This document shows, one piece after another, positions 9,904 to 19,418 of a stretch of DNA of 28,637 nt (position 1 is its first letter; each line of letters begins with the position of its first letter). Below the pieces are notes generated by a model. That model worked only from the letters and a program-made list of their open reading frames with translations. It was not told where the DNA came from and searched no databases. The position numbers and the translations under genes were made by a program. Source of the DNA: Acanthaster planci (Eukaryota > Echinodermata > Asteroidea > Valvatida > Acanthasteridae); the NCBI RefSeq assembly GCF_001949145.1, contig NW_019091361.1, positions 2,820,826-2,849,462 on the forward strand. The letters are read 5' to 3'.

Positions 9904-12521
9904 TATCACACTTCTCAGGGTGGGAAGACAGTTTGTAGCCCCATTGCGTCACATAGTCGTTTGGTTAATGTTTGTGTGTAGGAACATAATGACTGAAAAG
10001 TTGCCGTCATTCACAATTTAAAACAGTTCGTAATCTCCTAAAGAGTGTGTTTAATGTTGAGTTTACAAACCAATTGAACTGCCATGACATTGTCACTCGG
10101 CATTGGAATTCTAGTCGTGTATATTGGGAAATAGAGCTGACAAAACGGTTGAAGGCAAGACACAATAGACACAATATTGTTTTGTGAACTAAAACCACAT
10201 GAAAGAGCAAGGCAATGGTAAATGGTTGCTTAATCCTGCACTGTCAATACGATCATGTTTCATACATGTAAATCCATAATTCCATATGTATGTTAGGTCG
10301 CAAAATGACATGTTAAGCTTATAGTGCGTTTGGAAGATCTCCACATAATACTGATTCTCGAAGATGATAGAATCTCTCTACGTTTGTTTTTGTCCTAATG
10401 CTTGGTACTTTGCCATCATTGAACGCTAAATGTTGCAGCAGTGCCGCGATTTCACGGCCTTCTTGTGAGGGCGCGCTTCATCAAAAGGCCACGCTCGGTT
10501 TATACAATTTAACAGAATTCGGAACAGGGTTTCAAATCAGCAATCATCATACATCCCAGGGGGTTCAGACGTATTCAGTTGGGTGAGTTATCATTTGAAA
10601 TCTTTATTCAGTCAAGGCCATTTTCAAGCAAATAATGGAGCCGTTTATATGGGTTATTTATCTAAAATTTACTATGGGTTATTACGCACAAATTATTGCG
10701 GGAATACCAACACATCTCCCGGCGTGCCTTTTCATTCTATTTAGATTGAAGTCATTAGGAGTGTGTAACGATAAAAAGATCTTTATTAAACATGCTATTA
10801 ATTATCTTTGTTTTCTCTTTACTTGAAGCTCAAATATATTCAAGGGAGGGACAGCAACTACGTACAGGGAGGGTTTTTTCTTGAATTTCTTCTTAAATGC
10901 AATAAACCAGATTGCCAACTAAACTTGGAAAATAGTCTACACTAAACTTTACTTTAATGAAAGTAATTGTTTAAGTAACCAAAATGAAATAAAAACTGAA
11001 CGATTTCCCTTTGATAAGTAGTACATGTACTCTTTGTGTACACAGAGAGTTAACTTTGGCTCCACCATGTAAAAAAAATGAAGAACAGTCGTCAGTGTTT
11101 TTCATAAAATCCTTTGTATTATTCAAGTATCGCAAAAGGCCAAAAGATTTTTAAAGGAGGTTTAGCTCTTTAACACCTTTGTTTATTAAAAGACGAAAAA
11201 AATCTTTTCCAAGGACACAAATGCTTAGATCAAACTAAAATTCTTGGCTCTTTTATATCTCGAATCCTTTTAATCTGCAATTTATTTAACCCGATGTAAT
11301 TCCGTTTATTGTCAATTAAGATTGATTTACTTAAATACTATCTGCTGTATCGTTTGTACGTAATGATAATAAAACACATAAAAGCGTATATCGCCCGTTG
11401 ATAAAGAATGTTCTGGTGAGTTTCGGTTGGTTTTAGGCACCCAGTGTCTCCATTTATTTACTTTGTGTATGATGTCCCAACAACGTACAAAATGTACATT
11501 TAAACGTGTCTACTGCATTGTACTTAAGTTTTTAGACTTTTTTTTACGTTTTTCGTATTAAAGATGTTAGAGGTATGGTTTTGATATTTACCTCTATTTT
11601 TTAACTTATTGCATTTTAGGGTTACCCAGAAAATCAGGCCGCCTAAAGACAAGATGAATAGATGACCCCAACAGACACGATGATTCCATTGTGTGCATTT
11701 TCTGTCATTATGAAAATAAAAGTGCAACAAAGTAAGCCGAAGGTGATGCTGACCAGTTACGTCTGAGAGACAAACTGTGCCGGGATGAGATACATGTACA
11801 TTTAGTTGTTCTGGGTATCGAAATTCTTGGATTCACTGCGAAAGCGCACAAATTAAAACGGAGTTGAACTTGCGTGTGAAAGCACAAACGCGTCCATCAG
11901 AAGCGCGTCCACCTGTCTCCAAATGTACTGTCAGCCAAATTCTGCGTTCTGATTGGTCGAGAGGCTAAAATGATGACGTAATATCGACTATACTGGCCCT
12001 ATAGGCACTACTATGGGCCTAGGATTACATCAACTCTCAAGCAGAATGTCGAGTCATCCGAAGACTCTTTCACCAAAATTTGCAGCCTGAAAAGTCTGAA
12101 TTTAAGGTGTATTTTGTGTCTTGACTCTTTACATGCAATCGTCTGATCTTAATACGACTAAGAATTTTGAGCAGTGGGCACTGCGTTACTTTGTGGCAGA
12201 CAGTGCATATATTTGACATTAGTGTTTACACATGTTTTGCGCAGGGTCGTGCATTAAGAAGTAATTTGCAATTCTGTTTATATTTTACTATTATTTTACT
12301 ATTACTTCACCTTATTTCAAAATATAGACCATGTTTGGGGCACCTCAAAATTTGACCTCATTGGACATTTTGACCTTAATTTTTGATCTTAGGTCAGGTA
12401 ACATTTTTGCAACTGGCCGTTTCTGAAACCTTAGACTATAGTCATAGTACACTTTCTAGCAAGGTTGCCAGCTTTGAATAAAAAATGCCATGTAAGTTCT
12501 TTATTCAGGCTCTTGGCCAGC
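9904..12521. other. Long stretch without a recognised gene
   Basis: AT-rich sequence between the polymerase relic and copy B. The open frames at 10007-10210 (minus), 10398-10586, 10635-10826, 11524-11730 (minus) and 12167-12355 carry no motif I recognise. At 11950-11987 an inverted CCAAT (GATTGG) lies close to a TGACGTAA CRE-like site, a promoter-like pairing with no gene visible next to it. From 12345 to 12400 there are several TTTGACC/AGGTCA half-sites in AT-rich DNA. Confidence 0.5.
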
Positions 12522-12822
12522 CAACTAGTTGCACTTTCGCGTCCACCTGTGGCAGGTGAGGGATCACATGCAACAACACGGACAGGGAACTGACCCTTTA
12601 ACCCGCAATACAAAAGGTTTTTTTGACTGGTAAACTTGAATAGGCCTATATAGCCTGCGCGTCCTTGACACAGTGCGGTCTTCTTTGTTTACTTCCATTG
12701 GAATTATTGGCCTTGATGTTGAACACACAGATATATATTTCGTATCGGAACCCTCTAGTGGTACCCTAAACTCTTCTTGACTGTGTTAAAGCTATTTGAT
12801 TACAAATGGATTTAATCAAGAA
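12522..12822 (+). repeat. Repeated block, copy B, left part
   Basis: Matches 6822-7105 of copy A, sharing TAACCCGCAATA, CTTGAATAGGCCTA, AGCCTGCGCGTCCTTGACAC and TTTCGTATCGGAACCCT. The match stops near 12822 and resumes with later copy A sequence only about 5 kb further on. Confidence 0.85.
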
Positions 12823-12833
12823 AGTTTTTTGTC

Positions 12834-12923
12834 ACTAATGTTTAGAAAGACTAATTAAAATGTGAGTGACAAATTGTATGACTAATTAAATACTAAAAAA
12901 AACTAATTCCATGTGATTAGTTC
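12834..12923. repeat. Left subterminal ACTAATTA motif cluster
   Basis: Five copies of a motif near GACTAATTA occur in about 90 bp, the last as its complement TGATTAGT. The same motif clusters at the right end of the 5-kb block (17470-17700). Confidence 0.6.
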
Positions 12924-13213
12924 AAAGCTGATTCAAGCCGAACGAATTGATATCCCTCCCTCTGATCTCTGAAATTAATGAAAAAATGTGGCTTTTCTCA
13001 GAACACAAGCATGGCTTTATTTCACTATCAAGACCACCTTTGTTCCGATTACATCAAGAAAATGAAAAGCAATTCTTCATTTGTGTGGCCACAAAATGAG
13101 GAGTTATACTGATACACCGTTCCCGATGAAAACGTGGGCGCAGTTCTTAGAACAGCCAAAAACGTCCTTAAAACCTTTTGGCACTCATGCAGTGCTATGC
13201 CGAATACACACGT

Positions 13214-14292
13214 ACAGTATGCAGTTTTCTATGGGCGGCCACCAGGGCAAAAAAGACAATTGCACCAACATGAAATTAATATGAAATTAATACATTTAGT
13301 TAAGTCTACCGCAAATTATACAACCCCGCGAAATGATATAACCCCACACTATTATGTAAACCTGCAAAATTACATCACGGAAATATATAACCCCGAAATA
13401 AATACAACCCCGAAAAATGATACAACCCTGCAAAATATTAATTCGACAAAAGTACATTACCTGCATTTTGTATAACCCGGCATAAATGCAACTCGGCGGC
13501 AAAAACATTAATTCCCAACCAAAAAGACAACCCTGCAATATAACTGTTTCCCAAAAAATTGACCCTTTCAAACGTCAGAGGCGTTTTGCACTTTTTACCG
13601 TCATACAGACAGCTGATTATCATAAAGCTTTTAGAGTTGGACAGCGGAAGTCGTACATTTCGTGATTAATTTATTTGGATAGTTAATGTTTTTCTACATT
13701 TTTAGTTTAAGTCAATGTAATTTATATTCATTTTTTTCCTTTTTTTTACTGTCATATGTACTCCAATTAATCAGCTATGATAGTAATTTGTTTGACTCCA
13801 ACTACACTACACACTGGTGAGAATTTCAACAGAAAGAGGATGAAATACAATCAGCTGACATCAAGATAGTTATAAACTTAATAAAATGGGTATTAACTCA
13901 AAAGAAACTTTACGTACGTGAAAGTCATTCATCCATTGGTGGAAATTTGAAGCCTCTAACGTCCGTACTACAATCAAAGCTAGGCCCGGCTGCTGGCACA
14001 CATGGCAATATTTGATTCATAGCATGGAAATTTTGGGGAATGGTATAATTTTTGGGAAGTAAATTTTTGCTGGGTAGGCCTATATAAATGTGTGTTAGGG
14101 GTTAATTTGGGGGAATTGCCTGTTTTGGCGTAGTTGTGTAATTTTGCAGGGTTACATAATAGTGTGGGGTTATATTATTTTGCGGGGTGGTATAATTGCG
14201 GTAAACTTAACTAAATGTTTTAATTTCGTATTAATTTTATGCTTGTGCAACTGTTTTTTGGCCTGATGGCTGCCCATAGTTTTCATATACTG
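13214..14292. mobile_element. Foldback element with ~160-bp inverted arms and AACCCCG repeats
   Basis: The arm at 13214-13375 is the imperfect reverse complement of 14136-14292. Matching landmarks are CTATGGGC, ACATTTAGTTAAG, ATATAACCCCACACTATTATG and CCTGCAAAATTAC. Inside the left arm and running on to about 13560 is a degenerate 15-22-bp repeat close to AAATGATACAACCCCGAA. The right side has the complementary GGGGTTATATTATTTTG pattern. No protein is encoded between the arms. It looks like a non-autonomous foldback-type transposon nested in the 5-kb block. Confidence 0.75.
13315..13565 (+). repeat. Degenerate short tandem repeat, AACCCCGAAA family
   Basis: About eight or more loosely spaced units of AYAACCCCGMAAA, with steps of roughly 15 to 22 bases, make the strand A- and C-rich. 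It straddles the inner edge of the left foldback arm and produces spurious open frames on both strands (13134-13475 plus; 13296-13571 minus). Confidence 0.65.
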
Positions 14293-14299
14293 TTCATGT

Positions 14300-15597
14300 A
14301 AATGTACACGGGCCTACATCACCTGATGAGTAGCCTGCCGAGTGAGCACTAACTGGTCTGATTGAGGTAAGTTTCAAAGTATAATTTAACGGTTTACTCT
14401 TCTAACTTCGGCATTATTTGGTCTCTATTGAAGATACAGCTTGCTATAGTTTAGACCTGGTGTCAAGATAAGCAACGAAATAAGCAAAATTCCATACGTT
14501 CAACACTGTCCGTGATCTATGTACGGACTACGTATGTTCAATCCCCATAGATTAGTTTGTGCATTCAATTTGTGCATTTGCAATGTTGACTCTTGGTTGT
14601 CGGCCTGAGAAATTATTCTGGCAGTCGACGCATATTGGTGATGAACCATGTGAGGGATTTGTACCACCATTTCCCTTGAAGACCGCGTGTGTGATTAAAA
14701 TTGCCAATAATCTACCAAATTTGTCAAATGGCTTTGTAAGAAATATCTCTGGAAAATGGCAAATTTACGACAAAGGATAGTTATGAAAATATTCTCGTTT
14801 TTTAAAACCTAACTCTGTGTCTAATTTTCACAATTTTGCCAGGTTAACTTGGATAACTTTGATGCCACATGAAAGACTAGTAACTCTTATGAATAAAAAA
14901 GTTTATTACTTCTAGGCAGGAAAACGTTTTCTTGAAATTCACTTCGTTTTGCATTTTCACCTTTTTCCCGTGTTTTTCACTTTACTTAGGGCCCAATTTT
15001 CACCCTTGTCAAATTCCCCTCAGATCATCGGTAATACTGTCTGGAAGACTGACGAATCGTTTGTATCATCAGCTCATTTGTCTGAAATGAGGTTCATTTT
15101 TCATACAGATTTAAATTTCCGCATCGAGTGCAACAGCGGTTAAAAAAGAGATGTCCGACTTTGAGGCACGGCATACACTTACAAGCGCACCCCCTGGAAA
15201 AGAGTGCGTTTCGCTATGAGTTGGCTTTTACTCCTTTGCATTAACACGTACAGTCACGTCGCATTGCCCGACTAAAAGGCACAAACAAAGCCTTCCGTTC
15301 TTATTCATCCAGTTTCATTCTTGCATGATACTTTCTCATTAGGGCGTTCACGATATTTCTCACCATCCACAAGTACAGAAATGTCAGGGAAAACCTAGCC
15401 TTTCGTCAAGGCCTTCGTGGCTGTGTTTATGTGTAACTGCAAAACGACTGGACCGGAGACCACATTCACGAGTGGCGCAGCCAAGAAGCCTTTTCCAACG
15501 TGTCAGAAATTTCTTATGTTTTTTCTTTGTCTTCAATTCCCCGTTCCAAAAATCTCAACCAATTATAAGCGAGGGGGTCAGCATACATTAACCTTTT
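14300..15597. other. No gene recognised
   Basis: Sequence between the foldback element and the helicase relic. Open frames at 14559-14780, 14949-15143 and 15417-15608 carry no recognisable motifs. I see no RNA gene or repeat here. Confidence 0.5.
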
Positions 15598-16080
15598 ATG
15601 CAAGTTGAAAGTATGCGAAAGGTAGCGAGCGTGTCAAGCGTGTCGGTGGCCGTGAGTGCAGGTCAGTTGTCTGAGCAGTATTTGGGCAGTTCTTTAGAAT
15701 ATGCTGCTGGAAGTGCTATTGAAGCATCTGTACACGGGTGTGACGTTTTTGTCTCTTTACCCACGGGATATGGTAAGAGCTCCATATTTCAAGCATTGCC
15801 TTTTAACGGCAGTGCTTGAAATATTGAGCGCTCAAAGCAAAACACGTTTGCTAGTGCTACTCCAACGTCAGCACCAGTATCCCCCACCCTGCCCACAACA
15901 AGCATCACAGTTGTCATCTCACCGATTATTGCCCTCATGAAAAACCAGGTGGAAACATTGTATAAGCTTTGGAGTTGATGCCGTTTATATCGGAGACTCA
16001 TCCGCTTCAACTATTTACAAGAAGTTTAAGAATAATTCACCACAAAAACCTCAAAATCGAGTTGGAAAAGGCCTTATGGC
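15598..16080 (+). pseudogene. RecQ-type DNA helicase fragment
   Basis: The first third of a RecQ-type ATP-dependent 3'-5' DNA helicase can be read in broken frames. It shows IEASVHGCDVFVSLPTGYGK with the Walker A/motif I PTGYGKS (ending about 15779) and then SIFQALP. After about 110 bp of unlike sequence it resumes as ITVVISPIIALMKNQVETLY (motif Ia, about 15905-15964), a one-base frameshift, and GVDAVYIGD. No DEAH box, helicase C-terminal domain or later motif follows, so it is truncated as well as frameshifted. A hairpin (15784-15824) sits exactly where coding similarity breaks. RecQ-like genes are multicopy in many invertebrate genomes, and whether this copy belonged to a transposon is inference only. 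Confidence 0.75.
15784..15824. repeat. Near-perfect hairpin inside the helicase fragment
   Basis: The 17 bases 15784-15800 (the codons for FQAL and flanks) are repeated as their reverse complement at 15808-15824 with one mismatch, around a 7-nt loop TTTTAAC. It looks like a local inverted duplication of coding sequence. Confidence 0.85.
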
Positions 16081-16767
16081 TGCACCACTCGCCTGGTCTC
16101 CTGTACTAGTCACTTTGCTGTTACACACACAGCCACGAAGGCTACAGGGAAAACCCAACAAAACTGACACAATTTCCTCTTAAATGTTGACTTCCCATCC
16201 AACTTCTGACTCTCTCACTTTGGAGGTACGTGAGAAAGACGGGCAAAAATTTGGCTGAAAATGGATTTTTATCGTGCGCAAGTTAGCAAGAGGGACTCTG
16301 AGTGTTTAAATACTAATCAGTATGGAAATGAAGAGCAAACAAATATGTCTTGCCTTGATGTTGATCGATTACTTTTGGGGTCCACCTGTCCAAGTCAAGA
16401 GCCATTTTACTGGTTTCTGGCTGTAGTGGGATTCAGTACGCATGCGCACAAACTAGGGGACTAGCCTAACGTGCCGTGAGCGTTCAGTTAGCATACAGGT
16501 CTAGGCTGGGTGCTCTAGTCTGCCCATATTAATTTGCTGGTCGTACGCTAAGAGGTGGGTTGACCCCTCACTGGTGCTGTGGCGACTCAGTCAAATGTAA
16601 AGGGGGAGTTGGTTAAAACACATTGCAGGACTGTAATGCATCGATGTTACGAAGTAACGATGATTTAAGATGTGAAGAAATCGAGTGGAACACACCCACG
16701 ACAATACTTGGCACACTGCCACTGACTGTCATGATTTAAAGACTGGAAAGGGGCCCACGTACCTCGC
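16081..16767. other. No gene recognised
   Basis: Unassigned sequence between the helicase relic and the tandem array. The open frame 16261-16464 has no recognised domain. Confidence 0.5.
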
Positions 16768-17129
16768 CCGTGGCTGAGGCCTTGTAACTAACTGACATTA
16801 AGCCCGTACAAAGTTCAGGATCGACTGTTAAATTGATTTAGTTTAAAATTTTAATTTTAGAATGTTCCTAGCCCATTACGAAATTCCTCCCCGTGGCTAA
16901 GGCCTTGTAACTAACATTAACCCATACAAAGTTCAATATTGGCTGTTAACATGATTTAGTTTAAAATATTAATTTAAAATGGGCCTAGCCCATTACGAAA
17001 TTCTTCCCCGTGGCTGAGACCTTGTTACTAACTAACATTAAGCCCATACAAAGTTCAATATTGACTGTTAACTTGATTCAGCTTGAAATTTTTATTTCAA
17101 AATTGGCCTACCCATTACAAAATTCCTCT
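16768..17129 (+). repeat. Tandem array, three units of about 120 bp
   Basis: Units begin near 16768, 16890 and 17008, each with CCGTGGCTRAG followed by CCTTGTAACTAAC. Each ends with CTAGCCCATTACGAAATTC or a close variant. Units differ by substitutions and small indels. There is no coding potential. It may be a minisatellite or the subterminal part of the surrounding 5-kb element. Confidence 0.9.
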
Positions 17130-17469
17130 AAAATATTGAAAAATTGGAATTGGTAGTTTTGTAAAAAAATTGGCATTATCAAAGTTCGACTATACTTTTG
17201 CAGCCGCAAACATTCATTATGTATTTGGATGAGAACTTGATGCTTCAAACGAATGGATATACTACCATTTACGTTTCTCAAAACTTAAACCTTGTTAAAT
17301 TGAAGCATCGTATTTGACGTATTTGTAACAGGTTTATTTATGCAGTGTTTAATTATAATTACAACCAGTTTTTGGGCAGTGTATGCTGACTTTGTGATAT
17401 CAATCACTTGTAATTTTTAATGATGTACTTGTGAATTGTGCATGAAACTAAATTGTTGAGAATGTATAG

Positions 17470-17700
17470 CTGACTAATTATTGGTGGCGCAGACTAATTA
17501 CTAGTTTCGCAATACGAATGTAAAGATCAATTAATTTTACTTAATTACTAATTAATTTTTAGAGATTACTACTTAACTTTCCGGCATGACTAATCGTCCA
17601 AAAGATTAGTCAAATTAAACCTTTTTTGAAAACTAATTATTATCAGTCATCGCACCAACGTAATGACTAATCTTTCAACTCGTGTGACTAACTAAATATT
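17470..17700. repeat. Right subterminal ACTAATTA motif cluster
   Basis: About eight copies of GACTAATTA/GACTAATC and complements (AGATTAGTCA, TTAATTAC) occur in 230 bp. This mirrors the cluster at 12834-12923. Confidence 0.65.
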
Positions 17701-17858
17701 GGTTAAATTATACCATGGATTGACTACTTTGTTTTGGTCAAGTGACTGTGTTGGGTTTTGCTGAAATATATGTATAACGTTGAGGTTTTTTGGTCGGAAT
17801 GACGTTTATGTGATGTGAACTTTATTCGCTAACGATGCCCAAACACCCTTTAAATTTC

Positions 17859-19060
17859 CGAAAAACCTAAAATAAGTTTAATGCGGAAACAAAGGTGCAT
17901 TTTTACTGGTTGCTTTGAACAGGTGAAAATCGGACGCACGTTTATCAACTATATAACTGCACATATATTTCACACAATCGTATTTTTCAATAGATTTCAA
18001 ATCGCCCCTCCGTACTTTTCACAGCAGGACAGAATGTTTTATTTGAAGCTCCTCTCTCTATGAAAAACCTTTTACTTATAATCTGGCAGAATGGTCAACC
18101 CATTTCTAAGTGGCAATGTTTATTTCTCTTTTCACTCGACTATGTATTTGAAGCACACGTACTGCACGTTAGAAAAGTTTGCAAACGGGGTTTCGAGGTA
18201 CGTCATTTCCCTCCAAAGTGAAGGCAATGAAAGAGTTTCACTTCAAGTCAACTCAATTTGTTGCAGTTTCGGAGTTGAGAAACTGATAGGATTAAGATCA
18301 GTACTTCCACGTCGCATTCCCTTTTAACTATGGAATACTTGTTTTCACACCATACTTAATAGTGGTAAACCTGACTTATAAAACATTTAACGTGTTTTAG
18401 TTCCAGCGTGTAAGTCTATAATTATCAGGTAAATGTCATTTTCCACAGTCATTTATCAAATCATAGGTGACGAGCTCTGAGAACAAACATAAGACCAAAA
18501 TCTCTGAACCAAGGAGATGAGCTATACCGCAATCAATTACGGACTGAAGGACGAACAGATCAAGCTCTACGAGGCTGACACTCACTTGCAACATAATAAT
18601 GACACGTCTCAGACTATAGCTTCACGATAATCGCACCTTTTGGTATCCTCTTGAACCTCGCCTTCTTCTTCGTCATCGTCCGGGTGAAGTCCATGCGAAC
18701 TGTCTACCAATCCAACCTGGCTGTCGCCGATGGACTGATGCTGATCTTTTACCAGGTCAACACGTGGGCGCCGCAGCCCAACGAACCATACAACACGATC
18801 ATCAATATTGGATTCGCTTATGCCATGGAGTTCGCTTCCTACTCCTTTGTAGCAGCCGTTGCTTTTGAAAGATTTTCTGTAGCGCAGGATCCTCTGGGTT
18901 GCAAGGAGCTGCAAAGATTTCAGTGGGACTTTGGACACTCTTACTCGGCATGGCATTGATTGTGATATTTTTGGTCTTGCTTGGTATCGGAGACACAGTA
19001 AAAATATCGATTGCTGTATTGGTGATCACATTTTATACATCGACTCTTATCAATCACTTT
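17859..19060 (+). repeat. Repeated block, copy B, right part
   Basis: Matches copy A from about 7200 to 8400. The match begins around GGAAACAAAGGTGCATTTT (17884) and includes GAAGCACACGTACTGCACGT and the receptor pseudogene. It ends at CTTATCAATCACTT, the same point where copy A switches to polymerase sequence. Confidence 0.85.
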
Positions 19061-19102
19061 GTCCCTGTATATCTACATAGGTCTAAAGCTTTGCAAGCAG
19101 AC
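18517..19102 (+). pseudogene. Rhodopsin-type G protein-coupled receptor pseudogene, copy B
   Basis: Begins at the ATG matching copy A. The TM1-TM3 region is better kept than in copy A: LLNLAFFFVIVRVKSMR, SNLAVADGLMLIFYQVN, then FVAAVAFERF with ERF in place of the DRY triplet. A small deletion in intracellular loop 1/TM2 removes part of the NIYLSSL segment present in copy A. A deletion near 18900, where copy A has the SFRTKASKTR loop, shifts the frame. The hydrophobic TM4/TM5-like stretch then reads ISVGLWTLLLGMALIVIF and IAVLVITFYTSTLINHF in another frame. The same frame break after the N-terminal exon-like segment (near 18610) is present in both copies. It was probably dead before the block was duplicated, and no ligand class can be named. 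Confidence 0.75.
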
Positions 19103-19159
19103 TGAGAGTTCGGGGCAAACCCTCAGCAACTTGGTCAGGTCGTCCGTGAGCTCATCATC

Positions 19160-19418
19160 AGTCAGGTTGGCGTAGTGGCTCCTTCCTCCCCTGCCACCTC
19201 TGCGGTCCGGGTTCGAATCCCGGCCAGGTCCCTACCTGATTGCGTGGGTTTTGCCCAGAATATTCCTCTGGGGTTTTTCCTCCCACCTCTAAATCTGCGA
19301 CTGCTTCTCATTGTCTCCTCTCTACAGGTTTCTTCAGGCTTGCGAGAGTGCCCAGGGCGCTTTGGAGGAATCCTTAGTGTTATTACTAGAAACGATTAGG
19401 ACCTTAATAATAATAAAG
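19160..19418 (+). mobile_element. tRNA-derived SINE
   Basis: An RNA polymerase III A-box-like TTGGCGTAGTGG (19167-19178) lies 31 bp before a consensus B box GGTTCGAATCC (19210-19220). The part after it contains GGTTTTTCCTCCCACCTCTAAA and CAGGGCGCTTTGGA, and the copy ends in a TAATAATAATAA tail (19406-19417). The anticodon arm cannot be folded into a working tRNA. It lies just beyond the end of copy B. I see no target-site duplication. Confidence 0.8.

Larger units (their letters stand above)
12823..17858. mobile_element. About 5-kb insertion-like block splitting copy B
   Basis: The two neighbours of this block are adjacent, or nearly so, in copy A, so it was either inserted into copy B or deleted from copy A. 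Both ends are rich in an ACTAATTA/ACTAATC motif (12834-12923 and 17470-17700), like the subterminal repeats that bind transposase in several DNA transposon classes. Inside are a foldback element, a RecQ-type helicase fragment and a tandem array. I cannot define terminal inverted repeats or a target-site duplication. The right border is the less certain one (17,780-17,880). Confidence 0.5.

Noticed and set aside
8401-10021. A complete Polinton/Maverick element
   Set aside because: Only the C-terminal part of the polymerase is recognisable. I found no integrase, ATPase, protease, capsid gene or long terminal inverted repeats.
13134-13623. Proteins encoded by the AACCCCG repeat region
   Set aside because: The frames on both strands are translations of a short tandem repeat.
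19160-19235. Functional tRNA gene
   Set aside because: A- and B-box-like sequences are present but no cloverleaf with an acceptor stem can be drawn, and the unit continues into a SINE body with a TAA-repeat tail.
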